Shown piece after piece: positions 1-7,783 of a stretch of DNA of 64,000 bases (its first letter is position 1; each line of letters opens with the position of its first letter). Position numbers and translations under genes: made by a program. The notes beneath the pieces were generated by a model, which was given only the letters and a program-made list of their open reading frames with translations, did no database searches and was not told where the DNA came from. This stretch comes from an uncultured Clostridia bacterium (GTDB lineage Bacteria; Bacillota; Clostridia; UMGS1810). Location of the stretch: the NCBI GenBank assembly GCA_934500875.1, contig CAKSTL010000007.1, positions 62,001 to 126,000 of the forward strand, in the 5' to 3' direction.

Positions 1-470
1 ACACCGCCGCCGAATTTGAAAATTCAGTTTCGCTTTTGCGCAAATATTTTAAAAACCCCGCAATCGCAACCGACGTTATTGTCGGATTTCCCGGCGAAAC
101 GGACGAAGAATTTGAAAAATCGCTTGCGTTTGTCAAAAAAATCAAATTTGCCGACGCTCACGTTTTTTCATATTCAAACCGCAAGGGCACAAAGGCTGAT
201 ACTATGGAAAATCAGATTGACCCGAGGGTTAAAGAAGTGCGCCACAAGGCAATGGAAAACACGGTTGCAGAGCTTAAGGAAAGGTATCTTGAAAGTATGA
301 CGGGCGAAAATTTAAACGTGCTTTTTGAACAGGAAATTTCAGAAAACGTATACGAAGGCACGGCTCAAAACTACGTAAAGGTGATTAAAAAGAGCGATAC
401 GGATATTTCCAAAAAATGTATGACCGTAAAGATAGAAAAAATCGAAAACGGACTTGCAATTGCATATTAG
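1..470 (+). CDS. mtaB: tRNA methylthiotransferase, C-terminal part (MtaB-like), cut by window start
   Basis: The frame is open from base 3 and closes with TAG at 468-470; the start lies upstream of the window. The visible 155 or so residues hold the end of a radical SAM domain (DVIVGFPGET, then FSYSNRKGTKAD) and a TRAM-like beta-rich tail ending in KIEKIENGLAIAY. This order is typical of MiaB/MtaB/RimO enzymes, which insert methylthio groups using two Fe-S clusters. The cluster-binding cysteines are outside the window. MtaB, acting on t6A37 of tRNA, fits best because a separate complete miaB lies at 39752-41161 and RimO tails differ, but this assignment within the family is an inference. A possible promoter for the next gene follows the stop directly. 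Confidence 0.8.
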   Translation, partial: TAAEFENSVSLLRKYFKNPAIATDVIVGFPGETDEEFEKSLAFVKKIKFADAHVFSYSNRKGTKADTMENQIDPRVKEVRHKAMENTVAELKERYLESMTGENLNVLFEQEISENVYEGTAQNYVKVIKKSDTDISKKCMTVKIEKIENGLAIAY

Positions 471-472
471 TA

Positions 473-500
473 TTGAAATTTTGTAAATTTGTGGTAAAAT
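473..500 (+). promoter_or_regulatory. Candidate promoter upstream of mltG
   Basis: TTGAAA at 473-478 and TAAAAT at 495-500 are separated by 16 bases. A second candidate -10, TATAAT at 508-513, overlaps the region but lacks a good -35. The leader to the mltG start is about 75 bases. Confidence 0.4.
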
Positions 501-580
501 AGCATTGTATAATGCTTTAAACAAAAGAAAATTCTGTCGGAAAACAAAATTTTATTGCTGTCCGAACAAGAGGTGAACAT

Positions 581-1576
581 ATGAAAAAATTTATTCTTGC
601 GATTTTTGCCATAGCGTTTGTGTGTGCGCTTTTTGCGCTTTATCCTTATGTCGGCGAATTCTTTAAAACGGCTGACAAAACGGGAAACGACGTTGTTTTT
701 GTGGTTGAAAACGGCGAAAATGCCAAAAGCGTTGCAAAAAATCTTAAAAATGCCAATCTTATAAAAAGCGAACTTTTGTTTTCGCTCAAGCTTAAAACCA
801 CAAATTCGGCAACAAAAATACGCAGCGGAACGTTTAATCTTAACACGGGGATGAGCCTTTCTTCCATAGTGAAAAAGCTTACCACCGAGGGCGGCGGCGA
901 AAGCTTTGTCCTTACCGTGCCGGAGGGGTATTCTGCCGAGCAGATTGCACAAAAGCTTGAAGATGACGGCATTATGAGCGGCAGTGAATTTTTGTCCGCA
1001 CTATCGGACGAATACGGTTATGCGTTTATTGAAAAAATTCCCGAAGGTGACTATAAATACAAGCTTCAGGGATTTTTGTTTCCGCAGACATACGAATTTT
1101 TCAAAAATGCAACTGCGCACGAAATTATCGATACAATGCTTAAAGAATTTGAAAAGCAGTATTCAAAAATTGCAGATATAAACAGTCTGGATTACGATAC
1201 AATCATTTTAGCTTCGCTTGTGGAGCGTGAGGCAAAGCTTGATTCGGAGCGAGGCAAAATTGCAGGCGTTATAAAAAACCGTCTTGCCGAAAATATGCCC
1301 CTTCAGATTGACGCAACCGTTGTTTACGCCATATCGGACGGGCTTTACAACGTAAGCAAGGTTTATTATAAAGACCTTGAAAACACTTCGCCGTACAATA
1401 CCTACAAGTATAAAAATCTTCCCGTCGGCGCAATATGCAACCCGGGTATAAAGTCGATAAAAGCCGCTCTTATGCCCGATATTCACAAATATAAATTTTA
1501 TCATACCGACGAGAGCAAAAACGACGGAAGCCATATTTTTACCGAAAATTATACCGACCATATGGCAAGCCAGTAA
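581..1576 (+). CDS. mltG: Endolytic murein transglycosylase MltG
   Basis: This 331-residue YceG/MltG family protein cleaves nascent peptidoglycan strands inside the chain and so terminates glycan synthesis at the membrane. Residues 5-24 form one N-terminal membrane helix, so the enzyme faces outside. A LysM-like portion (residues about 40-110) precedes the catalytic domain. The signature ILASLVEREAK is present, with Glu215 as the expected catalytic residue, followed by VIKNRLAENMPLQIDATVVY and, near the end, NPGIKSIKAAL. Length matches the family. ATG follows AGAGGTGAACAT. In Clostridia mltG is often near methyltransferase or tRNA-modification genes; here it stands between mtaB and a small unknown gene. 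Confidence 0.95.
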   Translation: MKKFILAIFAIAFVCALFALYPYVGEFFKTADKTGNDVVFVVENGENAKSVAKNLKNANLIKSELLFSLKLKTTNSATKIRSGTFNLNTGMSLSSIVKKLTTEGGGESFVLTVPEGYSAEQIAQKLEDDGIMSGSEFLSALSDEYGYAFIEKIPEGDYKYKLQGFLFPQTYEFFKNATAHEIIDTMLKEFEKQYSKIADINSLDYDTIILASLVEREAKLDSERGKIAGVIKNRLAENMPLQIDATVVYAISDGLYNVSKVYYKDLENTSPYNTYKYKNLPVGAICNPGIKSIKAALMPDIHKYKFYHTDESKNDGSHIFTENYTDHMASQ

Positions 1577-1584
1577 ATTTTTTC

Positions 1585-1613
1585 TTTACATATGACGGAT
1601 AATATGGTATAAT
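1585..1613 (+). promoter_or_regulatory. Promoter for the 1647 gene and pncB
   Basis: TTTACA at 1585-1590 and TATAAT at 1608-1613 are separated by exactly 17 bases. A strong AAAAAAGGAGCG Shine-Dalgarno lies just before the ATG at 1647. Confidence 0.7.
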
Positions 1614-1646
1614 GGAATAAGTATAATCAAAAAAGGAGCGAAAAAA

Positions 1647-1931
1647 ATGGCGAAAAAGAAAGCTGAAGAGCAGACGGCTCTGCTTTATAAGGGAATACCG
1701 CTTACGAAACACGGAAACGTTATAATCTACGGCGACGTCAACGATAAATACTACCTTCGTATGTCGGTGCTCAAAACAAAAATGCTCAAAGATGTTGAAA
1801 TTCCGCAGTATATATATATTGAGCTTATTTCATCAAAGGACGATAAAACGGTAAAAAAGGCAGAAAGAGAAGATATGTACGAGGCGCTTGATATAGGCGG
1901 TTTCTGGCTTACCGAAGCACTTGAGGGGTAA
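1647..1931 (+). CDS. Conserved small protein of unknown function
   Basis: A 94-residue protein with its own promoter and a strong Shine-Dalgarno (AAGGAGCG). I do not recognise a family. It begins with a basic stretch (MAKKKAEEQ), has no signal peptide, membrane helix or cysteine, and reads as an alpha/beta fold: IPLTKHGNVIIYGDVNDKYY and IPQYIYIELIS look like beta strands, and the tail DMYEALDIGGFWLTEALEG looks helical. Only three bases separate it from pncB, so the two are almost certainly co-transcribed. A link to NAD salvage is possible only through that position. Codon use resembles its neighbours, so it is a real resident gene. Confidence 0.8.
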   Translation: MAKKKAEEQTALLYKGIPLTKHGNVIIYGDVNDKYYLRMSVLKTKMLKDVEIPQYIYIELISSKDDKTVKKAEREDMYEALDIGGFWLTEALEG

Positions 1932-1934
1932 TTT

Positions 1935-3374
1935 ATGAAAAACGACGCAAACTACACAATGCTTACAGACTTTTATGAAATTACAATGGCAAACGGCTAC
2001 CTTGAAAAGGGTTTCAAGGATAAAATCGTGTGCTTTGATATGTTTTTCCGCAAAATTCCCGACGGCGGAGGTTTTGCCGTTATGGCGGGCGTTGAACAGC
2101 TTGTCGGCTATCTCGAAAACTTAAGTTTTGACGATAGCGATATAGAATTTCTGCGCTCTAAGAATATGTTTTGCGAAAAGTTTTTGGAATATCTTAAAAA
2201 TTTTAAATTTGAGTGTGACGTCTGGGCAATCGAGGAAGGCACTCCCATTTTTCCGGGCGAGCCTATCGTAAAGGTAAAAGGGCCGGTCGTTCAGGCGCAG
2301 TTTATAGAAACAATGCTGCTTCTTACCATAAACCATCAGAGCCTTGTTGCAACAAAGGCAAACAGAATTGTGCGTGCCGCAAAAGGAAGGCCGGTTATGG
2401 AATTCGGCTCAAGAAGGGCACAGGGCGTAAGCGGCGCAATTGACGGAGCAAGGGCAGCATATATCGCCGGCTGCTGCGGAACTGCCTGCACAATTTCGGA
2501 CGTGTGCTACGGCATACCCGCACTCGGAACAATGGCGCACAGTTGGGTTCAGCTTTTCGACTCCGAATATGAGGCTTTTTGTGCATATGCGCAAATTTAT
2601 CCCGAAAACTGCACGCTTCTTATTGATACCTACAACGTTTTAAAATCGGGGCTACCCAATGCGATAAGAGCGTTCAAAGACGTTCTTTTGCCAAAAGGAA
2701 TCCGCCCGGCAGGGGTAAGAATTGACAGCGGCGACATAACGTATCTGAGCAAAAAAATACGAAAAATTCTTGACGCAGAGGGCTTTAGCGACTGTAAAAT
2801 AGTCGCAAGCAACTCGCTTGACGAATATATTATCAGAGACCTTTTGGACCAAGGCGCAATGATTGACTCATTCGGCGTGGGAGAAAGGCTTATCACATCA
2901 CGTTCCGAACCCGTTTTCGGCGGTGTTTACAAGCTTTGCGCAGTGTATGACAACGGACGTGAAATTCCCAAAATCAAGCTTTCGGAAAATGTTGCAAAAA
3001 TTACAACCCCCTGTGCAAAAAATGTTTACAGGCTCTACGAAAACGAAACGCACAAGGCTATTGCGGACGTTTTAACGCTTGAAAACGAAGATGTGCCGTC
3101 GGGCGAATATGAAATTTTTGACCCCGAGCATACCTGGAAAAGAAAAACAATTACAGATTTTTATGCAAAAAATCTGCTTGTAAAAATTTTTGATAAAGGA
3201 AAGCTTGTGTATAAGCTGCCCGATATCGAGGATATTAAAAAAAGGTGCAAAACAGAAGTGGACAACCTCTGGGATGAGGTTAAACGCTGGGAAAATCCGC
3301 ATAATTATTACGTGGATTTGTCGCTTGATTTGTGGAAAATAAAAGATGAACTTTTAAACCAAAAATCGTTCTGA
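1935..3374 (+). CDS. pncB: Nicotinate phosphoribosyltransferase
   Basis: This 479-residue enzyme makes nicotinate mononucleotide from nicotinate and PRPP, the first step of the Preiss-Handler NAD salvage pathway, with ATP hydrolysis aiding the reaction. The N-terminus DFYEITMANGYLEKG, the VMEFGSRRAQG substrate loop, GTMAHSWVQ with His202 (the likely phosphorylated histidine), and GVRIDSGDI are all family landmarks. It is the longer Firmicutes type with a C-terminal extension. It starts three bases after the small unknown gene and is followed by a strong terminator, so it ends that two-gene unit. Confidence 0.95.
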   Translation: MKNDANYTMLTDFYEITMANGYLEKGFKDKIVCFDMFFRKIPDGGGFAVMAGVEQLVGYLENLSFDDSDIEFLRSKNMFCEKFLEYLKNFKFECDVWAIEEGTPIFPGEPIVKVKGPVVQAQFIETMLLLTINHQSLVATKANRIVRAAKGRPVMEFGSRRAQGVSGAIDGARAAYIAGCCGTACTISDVCYGIPALGTMAHSWVQLFDSEYEAFCAYAQIYPENCTLLIDTYNVLKSGLPNAIRAFKDVLLPKGIRPAGVRIDSGDITYLSKKIRKILDAEGFSDCKIVASNSLDEYIIRDLLDQGAMIDSFGVGERLITSRSEPVFGGVYKLCAVYDNGREIPKIKLSENVAKITTPCAKNVYRLYENETHKAIADVLTLENEDVPSGEYEIFDPEHTWKRKTITDFYAKNLLVKIFDKGKLVYKLPDIEDIKKRCKTEVDNLWDEVKRWENPHNYYVDLSLDLWKIKDELLNQKSF

Positions 3375-3393
3375 AAACCGCTCCGATAAAATA

Positions 3394-3434
3394 CCGCTCC
3401 GGCTGCCGTATAAAGCCGGGGCGGTTTGTTTTTT
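3394..3434 (+). terminator. Rho-independent terminator after pncB
   Basis: The stem 3394-3404 (CCGCTCCGGCT) pairs with 3414-3424 (AGCCGGGGCGG) with one G-T pair, followed by TTTGTTTTTT. It lies between two convergent genes and may serve pncB. Confidence 0.85.
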
Positions 3435-3467
3435 AAGAAACACTGTCCGATATGCGGGCGGATATTT

Positions 3468-4931
3468 TTATCCGAGAGTTGAAATTTCTTTTGCAATGTC
3501 CGAAAAAACCTTTGCCGCCTGTGCACCGCTCTGACCGTTTTCAAGAAAAACCGCCATTGCGTATCTGGGATTGTTATACGGAAAAAATCCGACAAACCAG
3601 CCGTGCACCATAAAGCTTTCACCGGTTTTCCAGCCCGTCTGGGCACTGCCTGTTTTTCCGCATATTTTTAATTTCTTGTGGTATGCGGCTCTTCCCGTGC
3701 CGTCCGACACGGCAATATACATCATATCCTTAATTTTTTCGGCGGTTTCTTTGCTTATAATTCTTTTTTCGCTTGTGCTGTAAAGGTCTTTTTCCAAAAG
3801 TGCGTCGCTTCCAAGCTCGTTTTTAACAATATTGACATTTTTCATCACTCCGCCGTTTGCAATAACCGCCGCCATACGTGCCGCCTGAAGGGGGGTTATT
3901 AAAATTTTTCCCTGACCTATTGCCGCATTTGCAATGTCGCACCTTGTGGCTCCGATATCGGCATTTCCCGCTCTTTCGCCCTCAATTCCGAGCACATTCT
4001 GACCAAGCCCGAATTTTTTTGCCATATCATAAAGCCTGTCCGCACCTGTTAAAATGGCGGTATCGTAAAAGCAAACATTGCACGATTTTGCGAAAGCTTC
4101 ATAAAAATTAAGCTCTTTGTGACCGTCATTTTTGTTGCACACAAAATCTATTCCGTCAATGTTTTCAGAGCCGCCGCAGTAAAATATGTCATCACCCTTT
4201 ACGGCATTGTTTTCAAGGGCCGCCGCCGCAGTGACAATTTTAAAAATACTTCCTGCGTTATATTCCGAAACAGCACGGTTTATAAGCTCGCTTCCGCCGC
4301 CGTTTATATAATTTTCAACGTTGTTCTGGTCGAAATCGGGTCTTGACGCCATTGCAAGAACGTCAAAACTCTCGGCGTCCAGACAAACCGCCGCACCGTT
4401 TGCTTTATACCTGTCAAGAACGCTCTCCGCCGCCCTTTGAATGTGATAATCAAGAGTAAGGCAAATTCCGCTCTGCCTGCTTCCGTCGTTTTTCACCGTT
4501 TCGGGAAGATTTTTAATTCTTTTTCGGTTAACGTCGTTAATTTCGCTTATAACGTAGCTTCCCGCACCCGAAAGATAATCGTTAAATCTCTTTTCAAGAC
4601 CGCTCACGCCGTCGTTTTTTGAATCGACATATCCTATAAGGTGACGTGCCAGACTGCGGTCGTCATAACGTTTTGTAATGTTGTAGCGCATACCGCCGCC
4701 GTCCTTGCCGTTAACGGTGAGAATATAGCTTCGGCAGTCCACAAGCGGAATTAAATTTCTGTCGTAAATCATACCCCGGTAGATTTTAACCTTTGTTTTT
4801 TCAAGGTGCTGACCTGCCGCCGCAAGCGTATATTCCGTCTTGTCCGCAACAATAATTTTAAGCATAACAGCAATAAGCAAAACAAACGATACGGCAATGA
4901 TTTTAAAAACCGTCTTGCTTCTTTTTTCCAT
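3468..4931 (-). CDS. Penicillin-binding protein, transpeptidase (PbpA/FtsI-like)
   Basis: This 487-residue class B-like PBP crosslinks peptidoglycan peptides outside the membrane. Residues about 10-30 form a membrane anchor (VFKIIAVSFVLLIAVMLKII). The three active-site motifs are present: SIFK with nucleophile Ser228 and Lys231, SCN near residue 284, and KTG beginning at Lys426. The N-terminal dimerisation region is short, as in PbpA-type proteins of Clostridia. A GTG at 4940 is possible, but the ATG at 4931 follows GGGTG with six bases spacing. It is divergent from yunB, which raises but does not show a sporulation role. Confidence 0.9.
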   Translation of the reverse strand: MEKRSKTVFKIIAVSFVLLIAVMLKIIVADKTEYTLAAAGQHLEKTKVKIYRGMIYDRNLIPLVDCRSYILTVNGKDGGGMRYNITKRYDDRSLARHLIGYVDSKNDGVSGLEKRFNDYLSGAGSYVISEINDVNRKRIKNLPETVKNDGSRQSGICLTLDYHIQRAAESVLDRYKANGAAVCLDAESFDVLAMASRPDFDQNNVENYINGGGSELINRAVSEYNAGSIFKIVTAAAALENNAVKGDDIFYCGGSENIDGIDFVCNKNDGHKELNFYEAFAKSCNVCFYDTAILTGADRLYDMAKKFGLGQNVLGIEGERAGNADIGATRCDIANAAIGQGKILITPLQAARMAAVIANGGVMKNVNIVKNELGSDALLEKDLYSTSEKRIISKETAEKIKDMMYIAVSDGTGRAAYHKKLKICGKTGSAQTGWKTGESFMVHGWFVGFFPYNNPRYAMAVFLENGQSGAQAAKVFSDIAKEISTLG

Positions 4932-5026
4932 TTTTATCACCCGAAATTAAGTATCTCACGCAGCGGCGCAATTTATGCGGTAACAAAACGCAAAAGGTGT
5001 GCATACAATGTATAAAGGTGATTGGA

Positions 5027-5683
5027 ATGTTTAAGCGAAGAAGGCGGTTTATGCCGCTTGTTTTAATGTTTCTTTTGTGCGCACTGATTATTGCATCAGT
5101 ATCGTTTGTGCGCCCGATTGTTATGTCCGTTGCCAACACACACCTTAAAAATACTGCGTCAAAGGTGATAAACGGAGCCGTTCTTAAAAACTTTGAAAAC
5201 GGAAATCTTAAATACGACGATATTGTGGTCGTTTCAAAGGACGCAAACGACAAGGTAAGCTCAATATCAGTGAATTTTCCGTATGTAAATAAAATTAAGG
5301 CAAACCTCACACTTGACATTTTAAAAGGCGTATCGGGCAAAAAAAGCGTAATATTCATACCGCTCGGAAACTTTTTCAGCAACGAATTTATGTGGGGAAC
5401 AGGACCTTTAATACCCTTCAAGATTATGCCCAACCCGACGGTTGACGTAAACTTAAGAGATGATTTTTCCGCACTTGCGATAAATCAGAGCGTACACAGA
5501 ATATATCTTGACGTTGAGGCAAACGTATCGTGCGTTGCACCTATGATAAAAACCGGCGCAAAGGTAAAAACGTCTTTTCTTATAGCACACACCGTAATTG
5601 TGGGCGACGTGCCCGAAACATATACGGGAATAAACGAAATTCCCGGAAGCATTGAAGATTACATACTTGACGTTACACCGTAA
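5027..5683 (+). CDS. yunB: Sporulation protein YunB
   Basis: This 218-residue protein has an N-terminal membrane helix (residues about 7-30) after the basic MFKRRRR start and matches YunB, a mother-cell protein needed for normal spore formation in Bacillus. Typical segments are PIVMSVANTHLKNTASKVIN, FMWGTGPLIPFKIMPNPTVDV and APMIKTGAKVKTSFLIAHTVIVGDVPETY. An in-frame GTG at 4997 is less likely than the ATG at 5027, which has AAAGGTG six bases upstream. CATACAAT at 5002-5009 resembles a sigma-E -10 box, but it would put the transcript start at the edge of the ribosome site and no good -35 is visible. Its presence supports an endospore-forming host. Confidence 0.92.
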   Translation: MFKRRRRFMPLVLMFLLCALIIASVSFVRPIVMSVANTHLKNTASKVINGAVLKNFENGNLKYDDIVVVSKDANDKVSSISVNFPYVNKIKANLTLDILKGVSGKKSVIFIPLGNFFSNEFMWGTGPLIPFKIMPNPTVDVNLRDDFSALAINQSVHRIYLDVEANVSCVAPMIKTGAKVKTSFLIAHTVIVGDVPETYTGINEIPGSIEDYILDVTP

Positions 5684-5702
5684 AAATTAAATTGACTAAT
5701 CA

Positions 5703-5733
5703 AAAACGGCGGTCCGTAAAGAGCCGCCGTTTT
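5703..5733. terminator. Bidirectional terminator between yunB and the RadC-like gene
   Basis: A perfect ten-base stem, AAAACGGCGG at 5703-5712 and CCGCCGTTTT at 5724-5733, has an A-run on one side and a T-run on the other, so it can serve both convergent genes. Confidence 0.85.
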
Positions 5734-5775
5734 GTCAATGCTTTGTTATCGAATGGGTTTTTAAATTTTATGTAT

Positions 5776-6933
5776 TTACAGTCTTGCACGTCTGTCGAAC
5801 GGCATAAAACCTCTGTCCGCAAAGCTTGTAAATTTTCCGTCACAGCAAACAATATGGTCGATGAGCGGAACGCCGATACCGTTAAGCAAATCATAAATCG
5901 AATCGGTTATTGCAATATCATTATCGGACGGATGAACACAGCTGCCTGTATGATTGTGCGCAATTGCAGCCACGTTTGCCTTATGCTTTATTACCTCTTT
6001 TACAACATTTCTCGGATAATATGCCGTATCGTTTTCAGTACCTTCGCTGATAATTATAACATTCTGCAAATTACGCTTGGTATCAAGTATAAGAACAGCA
6101 AAGGTTTCTTCGGTTCTGCCGAGAAAGAACTGCGTGCAAAATTCTCCCATATCCGTCGAGTTTGCAAGGCATATGCTTTTCGGCACTCTTGAATTCAAAT
6201 ACAGCATAAGCTGATGGCAAAAATGAATAAGAAGCGAACTTTCCTTGCCTACGCCGTCCACATCTTCCAAAAATTTCCTGTCAGCCTTGAATACCTTTGA
6301 AATATCGCCGAACTCTTTTATAAGTGCGTGTGCAATCGGGTTTGTATCACGTCTGCTGATGGTAAAATACAAAAGAAATTCCAACACCTCATGCTGAGCA
6401 AAACCCTCAAGACCGAGTTTGTCAAAACGTTCCTTAAGACGGCCTCTGTGACCTGCGTGAACATTTGAGGTAACATCGGTTTCAAAGCTTTCGCCGCTTT
6501 TGTCATCTTCCTTTTTATCGCGCGACTTTTCGGTAAGAACGCTCTTAATATCCTCTTCGGAAAACCTGTTGCGCCTTGCAACCCTCACATACGGGTCGTT
6601 GTCATCATTAAACTTTTTGTCCGGCTCGCCGGTTTTATCGCCGACGCTTTTATTTGTAACGGTCTTGGTGTGCGCCTTACCCGCTTTGCCCACCCTGCCC
6701 GGCTTGCTGATGGTTTTGTAGTCTACGTCAAACTTAATTTCGCTCACATAATTTTCGCTTTCGGAATTTAATGTGTCCTCCGCCGCTCCGAGGTTGTCGG
6801 AAAGCAAATCGGGACAGTCGTATTCGTCAACCTTTACCACCCTGAAGCCTCCGCCCTCCGACTCCGGAACGGGAACAAAGGCGCTTTCGCCCGAAAACAC
6901 CGTGCCTTCGGGAAATTTCCGCTTGCCGCTCAT
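5776..6933 (-). CDS. RadC/JAB domain protein with long N-terminal extension
   Basis: A 385-residue protein. Residues from about 160 onward are the usual RadC part: HRGRLKERFDKLG, a helix-hairpin-helix-like stretch (FKADRKFLEDVDGVG), then a JAB metalloprotease-like domain with the zinc motif HNHTGS and the serine/aspartate of HPSDND. The N-terminal 150 residues are polar and charged with little predicted order, which is longer than standard RadC (about 225 residues). RadC is widely annotated as DNA repair, but its activity is unproven. The ATG at 6933 (AAGGA ten bases upstream) is preferred over TTG at 6942. It is the last gene of the dxs operon, where argR and recN are often found. Confidence 0.88.
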   Translation of the reverse strand: MSGKRKFPEGTVFSGESAFVPVPESEGGGFRVVKVDEYDCPDLLSDNLGAAEDTLNSESENYVSEIKFDVDYKTISKPGRVGKAGKAHTKTVTNKSVGDKTGEPDKKFNDDNDPYVRVARRNRFSEEDIKSVLTEKSRDKKEDDKSGESFETDVTSNVHAGHRGRLKERFDKLGLEGFAQHEVLEFLLYFTISRRDTNPIAHALIKEFGDISKVFKADRKFLEDVDGVGKESSLLIHFCHQLMLYLNSRVPKSICLANSTDMGEFCTQFFLGRTEETFAVLILDTKRNLQNVIIISEGTENDTAYYPRNVVKEVIKHKANVAAIAHNHTGSCVHPSDNDIAITDSIYDLLNGIGVPLIDHIVCCDGKFTSFADRGFMPFDRRARL

Positions 6934-6960
6934 TAACCTCAAGTCCTTTCTTGTATAAAA

Positions 6961-7776
6961 TCACTCGTTTGCGTGCGCCGCCTGTGTAACCGAGGACGCA
7001 ATATCGTCTTCGTCTTCTTCTTTTATAATTCTTTCGTCATTGGGATTTTTTGAAAGATACATCAAAAATTCTATATTGCCCTCCGGACCCTTTATGGGCG
7101 AAAAATCAAGTCCAACGGGGAAAAGATGAGAATTTCTTGCAAGACTTATGCAGTTTAATATAACCTTTTTATGAACGTCCTTATCTCTCACAACGCCCTT
7201 TTTGCCCACTTCTTCACGTCCTGCCTCAAACTGCGGCTTTATAAGCGCAGCGCAAAAACCGTTATCCGACAAAATATCATAAACCACCGGGAAAATGTGC
7301 CTCAGTGATATAAACGAAACGTCTATTGACGCAAAATCTATTTCATCTTCAATAAGATTTGTGTCAAGATACCTTACATTTGTGCGCTCTATATTTACAA
7401 CACGCTCGTCATTTCTCAGTTTCCACGCAAGCTGACCGTAGCCGACGTCTATGGAATAAACCTTTTTTGCGCCATTTTGCAGCATACAGTCGGTAAATCC
7501 GCCGGTAGAAGCGCCGATATCAACGCATATTCTGCCGTTTAAATCAATGCTGAAAACCTCAACCGCCTTTTCAAGCTTAAGACCGCCCCGGCTGACGTAT
7601 TTAAGCGTACTGCCGCGGATTTCGAGAAAATCTCCCTCCTGCGTTTTGTCGCCCGCCTTAAGAGCCTTCTGACCGTTTACATACACAATGCCCTCCATTA
7701 TGTATGCCTTTGCCTTTTCTCTGCTCTCGGCAAGACCCTTGTTAACAAGTGCGCTGTCCAGCCTTTCTTTTGCCAT
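6961..7776 (-). CDS. tlyA: TlyA-family rRNA 2'-O-methyltransferase
   Basis: A 271-residue protein with an S4 RNA-binding domain at residues 1-62 (RLDSALVNKGLAESREKA) and a Rossmann methyltransferase domain after it, with the SAM loop DIGASTGGFTDCML and the KIDVGYGQL-like motif YSIDVGYGQL. The family (TlyA/YqxC, once called hemolysin A) methylates 16S and 23S rRNA in the studied cases. Only seven bases separate it from dxs, and dxs-tlyA is a long-conserved Firmicutes pair. It ends with a polar acidic tail of about 20 residues. Confidence 0.93.
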   Translation of the reverse strand: MAKERLDSALVNKGLAESREKAKAYIMEGIVYVNGQKALKAGDKTQEGDFLEIRGSTLKYVSRGGLKLEKAVEVFSIDLNGRICVDIGASTGGFTDCMLQNGAKKVYSIDVGYGQLAWKLRNDERVVNIERTNVRYLDTNLIEDEIDFASIDVSFISLRHIFPVVYDILSDNGFCAALIKPQFEAGREEVGKKGVVRDKDVHKKVILNCISLARNSHLFPVGLDFSPIKGPEGNIEFLMYLSKNPNDERIIKEEDEDDIASSVTQAAHANE

Positions 7777-7783
7777 AAAACCA

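Noticed and set aside
467..952. 161-residue minus-strand open frame opposite mltG
   Set aside because: It lies antisense to the confident mltG gene, has no ribosome site and its composition is that of a shadow frame.
5002..5009. Sigma-E promoter of yunB
   Set aside because: CATACAAT fits the -10, but no convincing -35 is found and the transcript would start at the ribosome site. Mentioned only in the gene entry.
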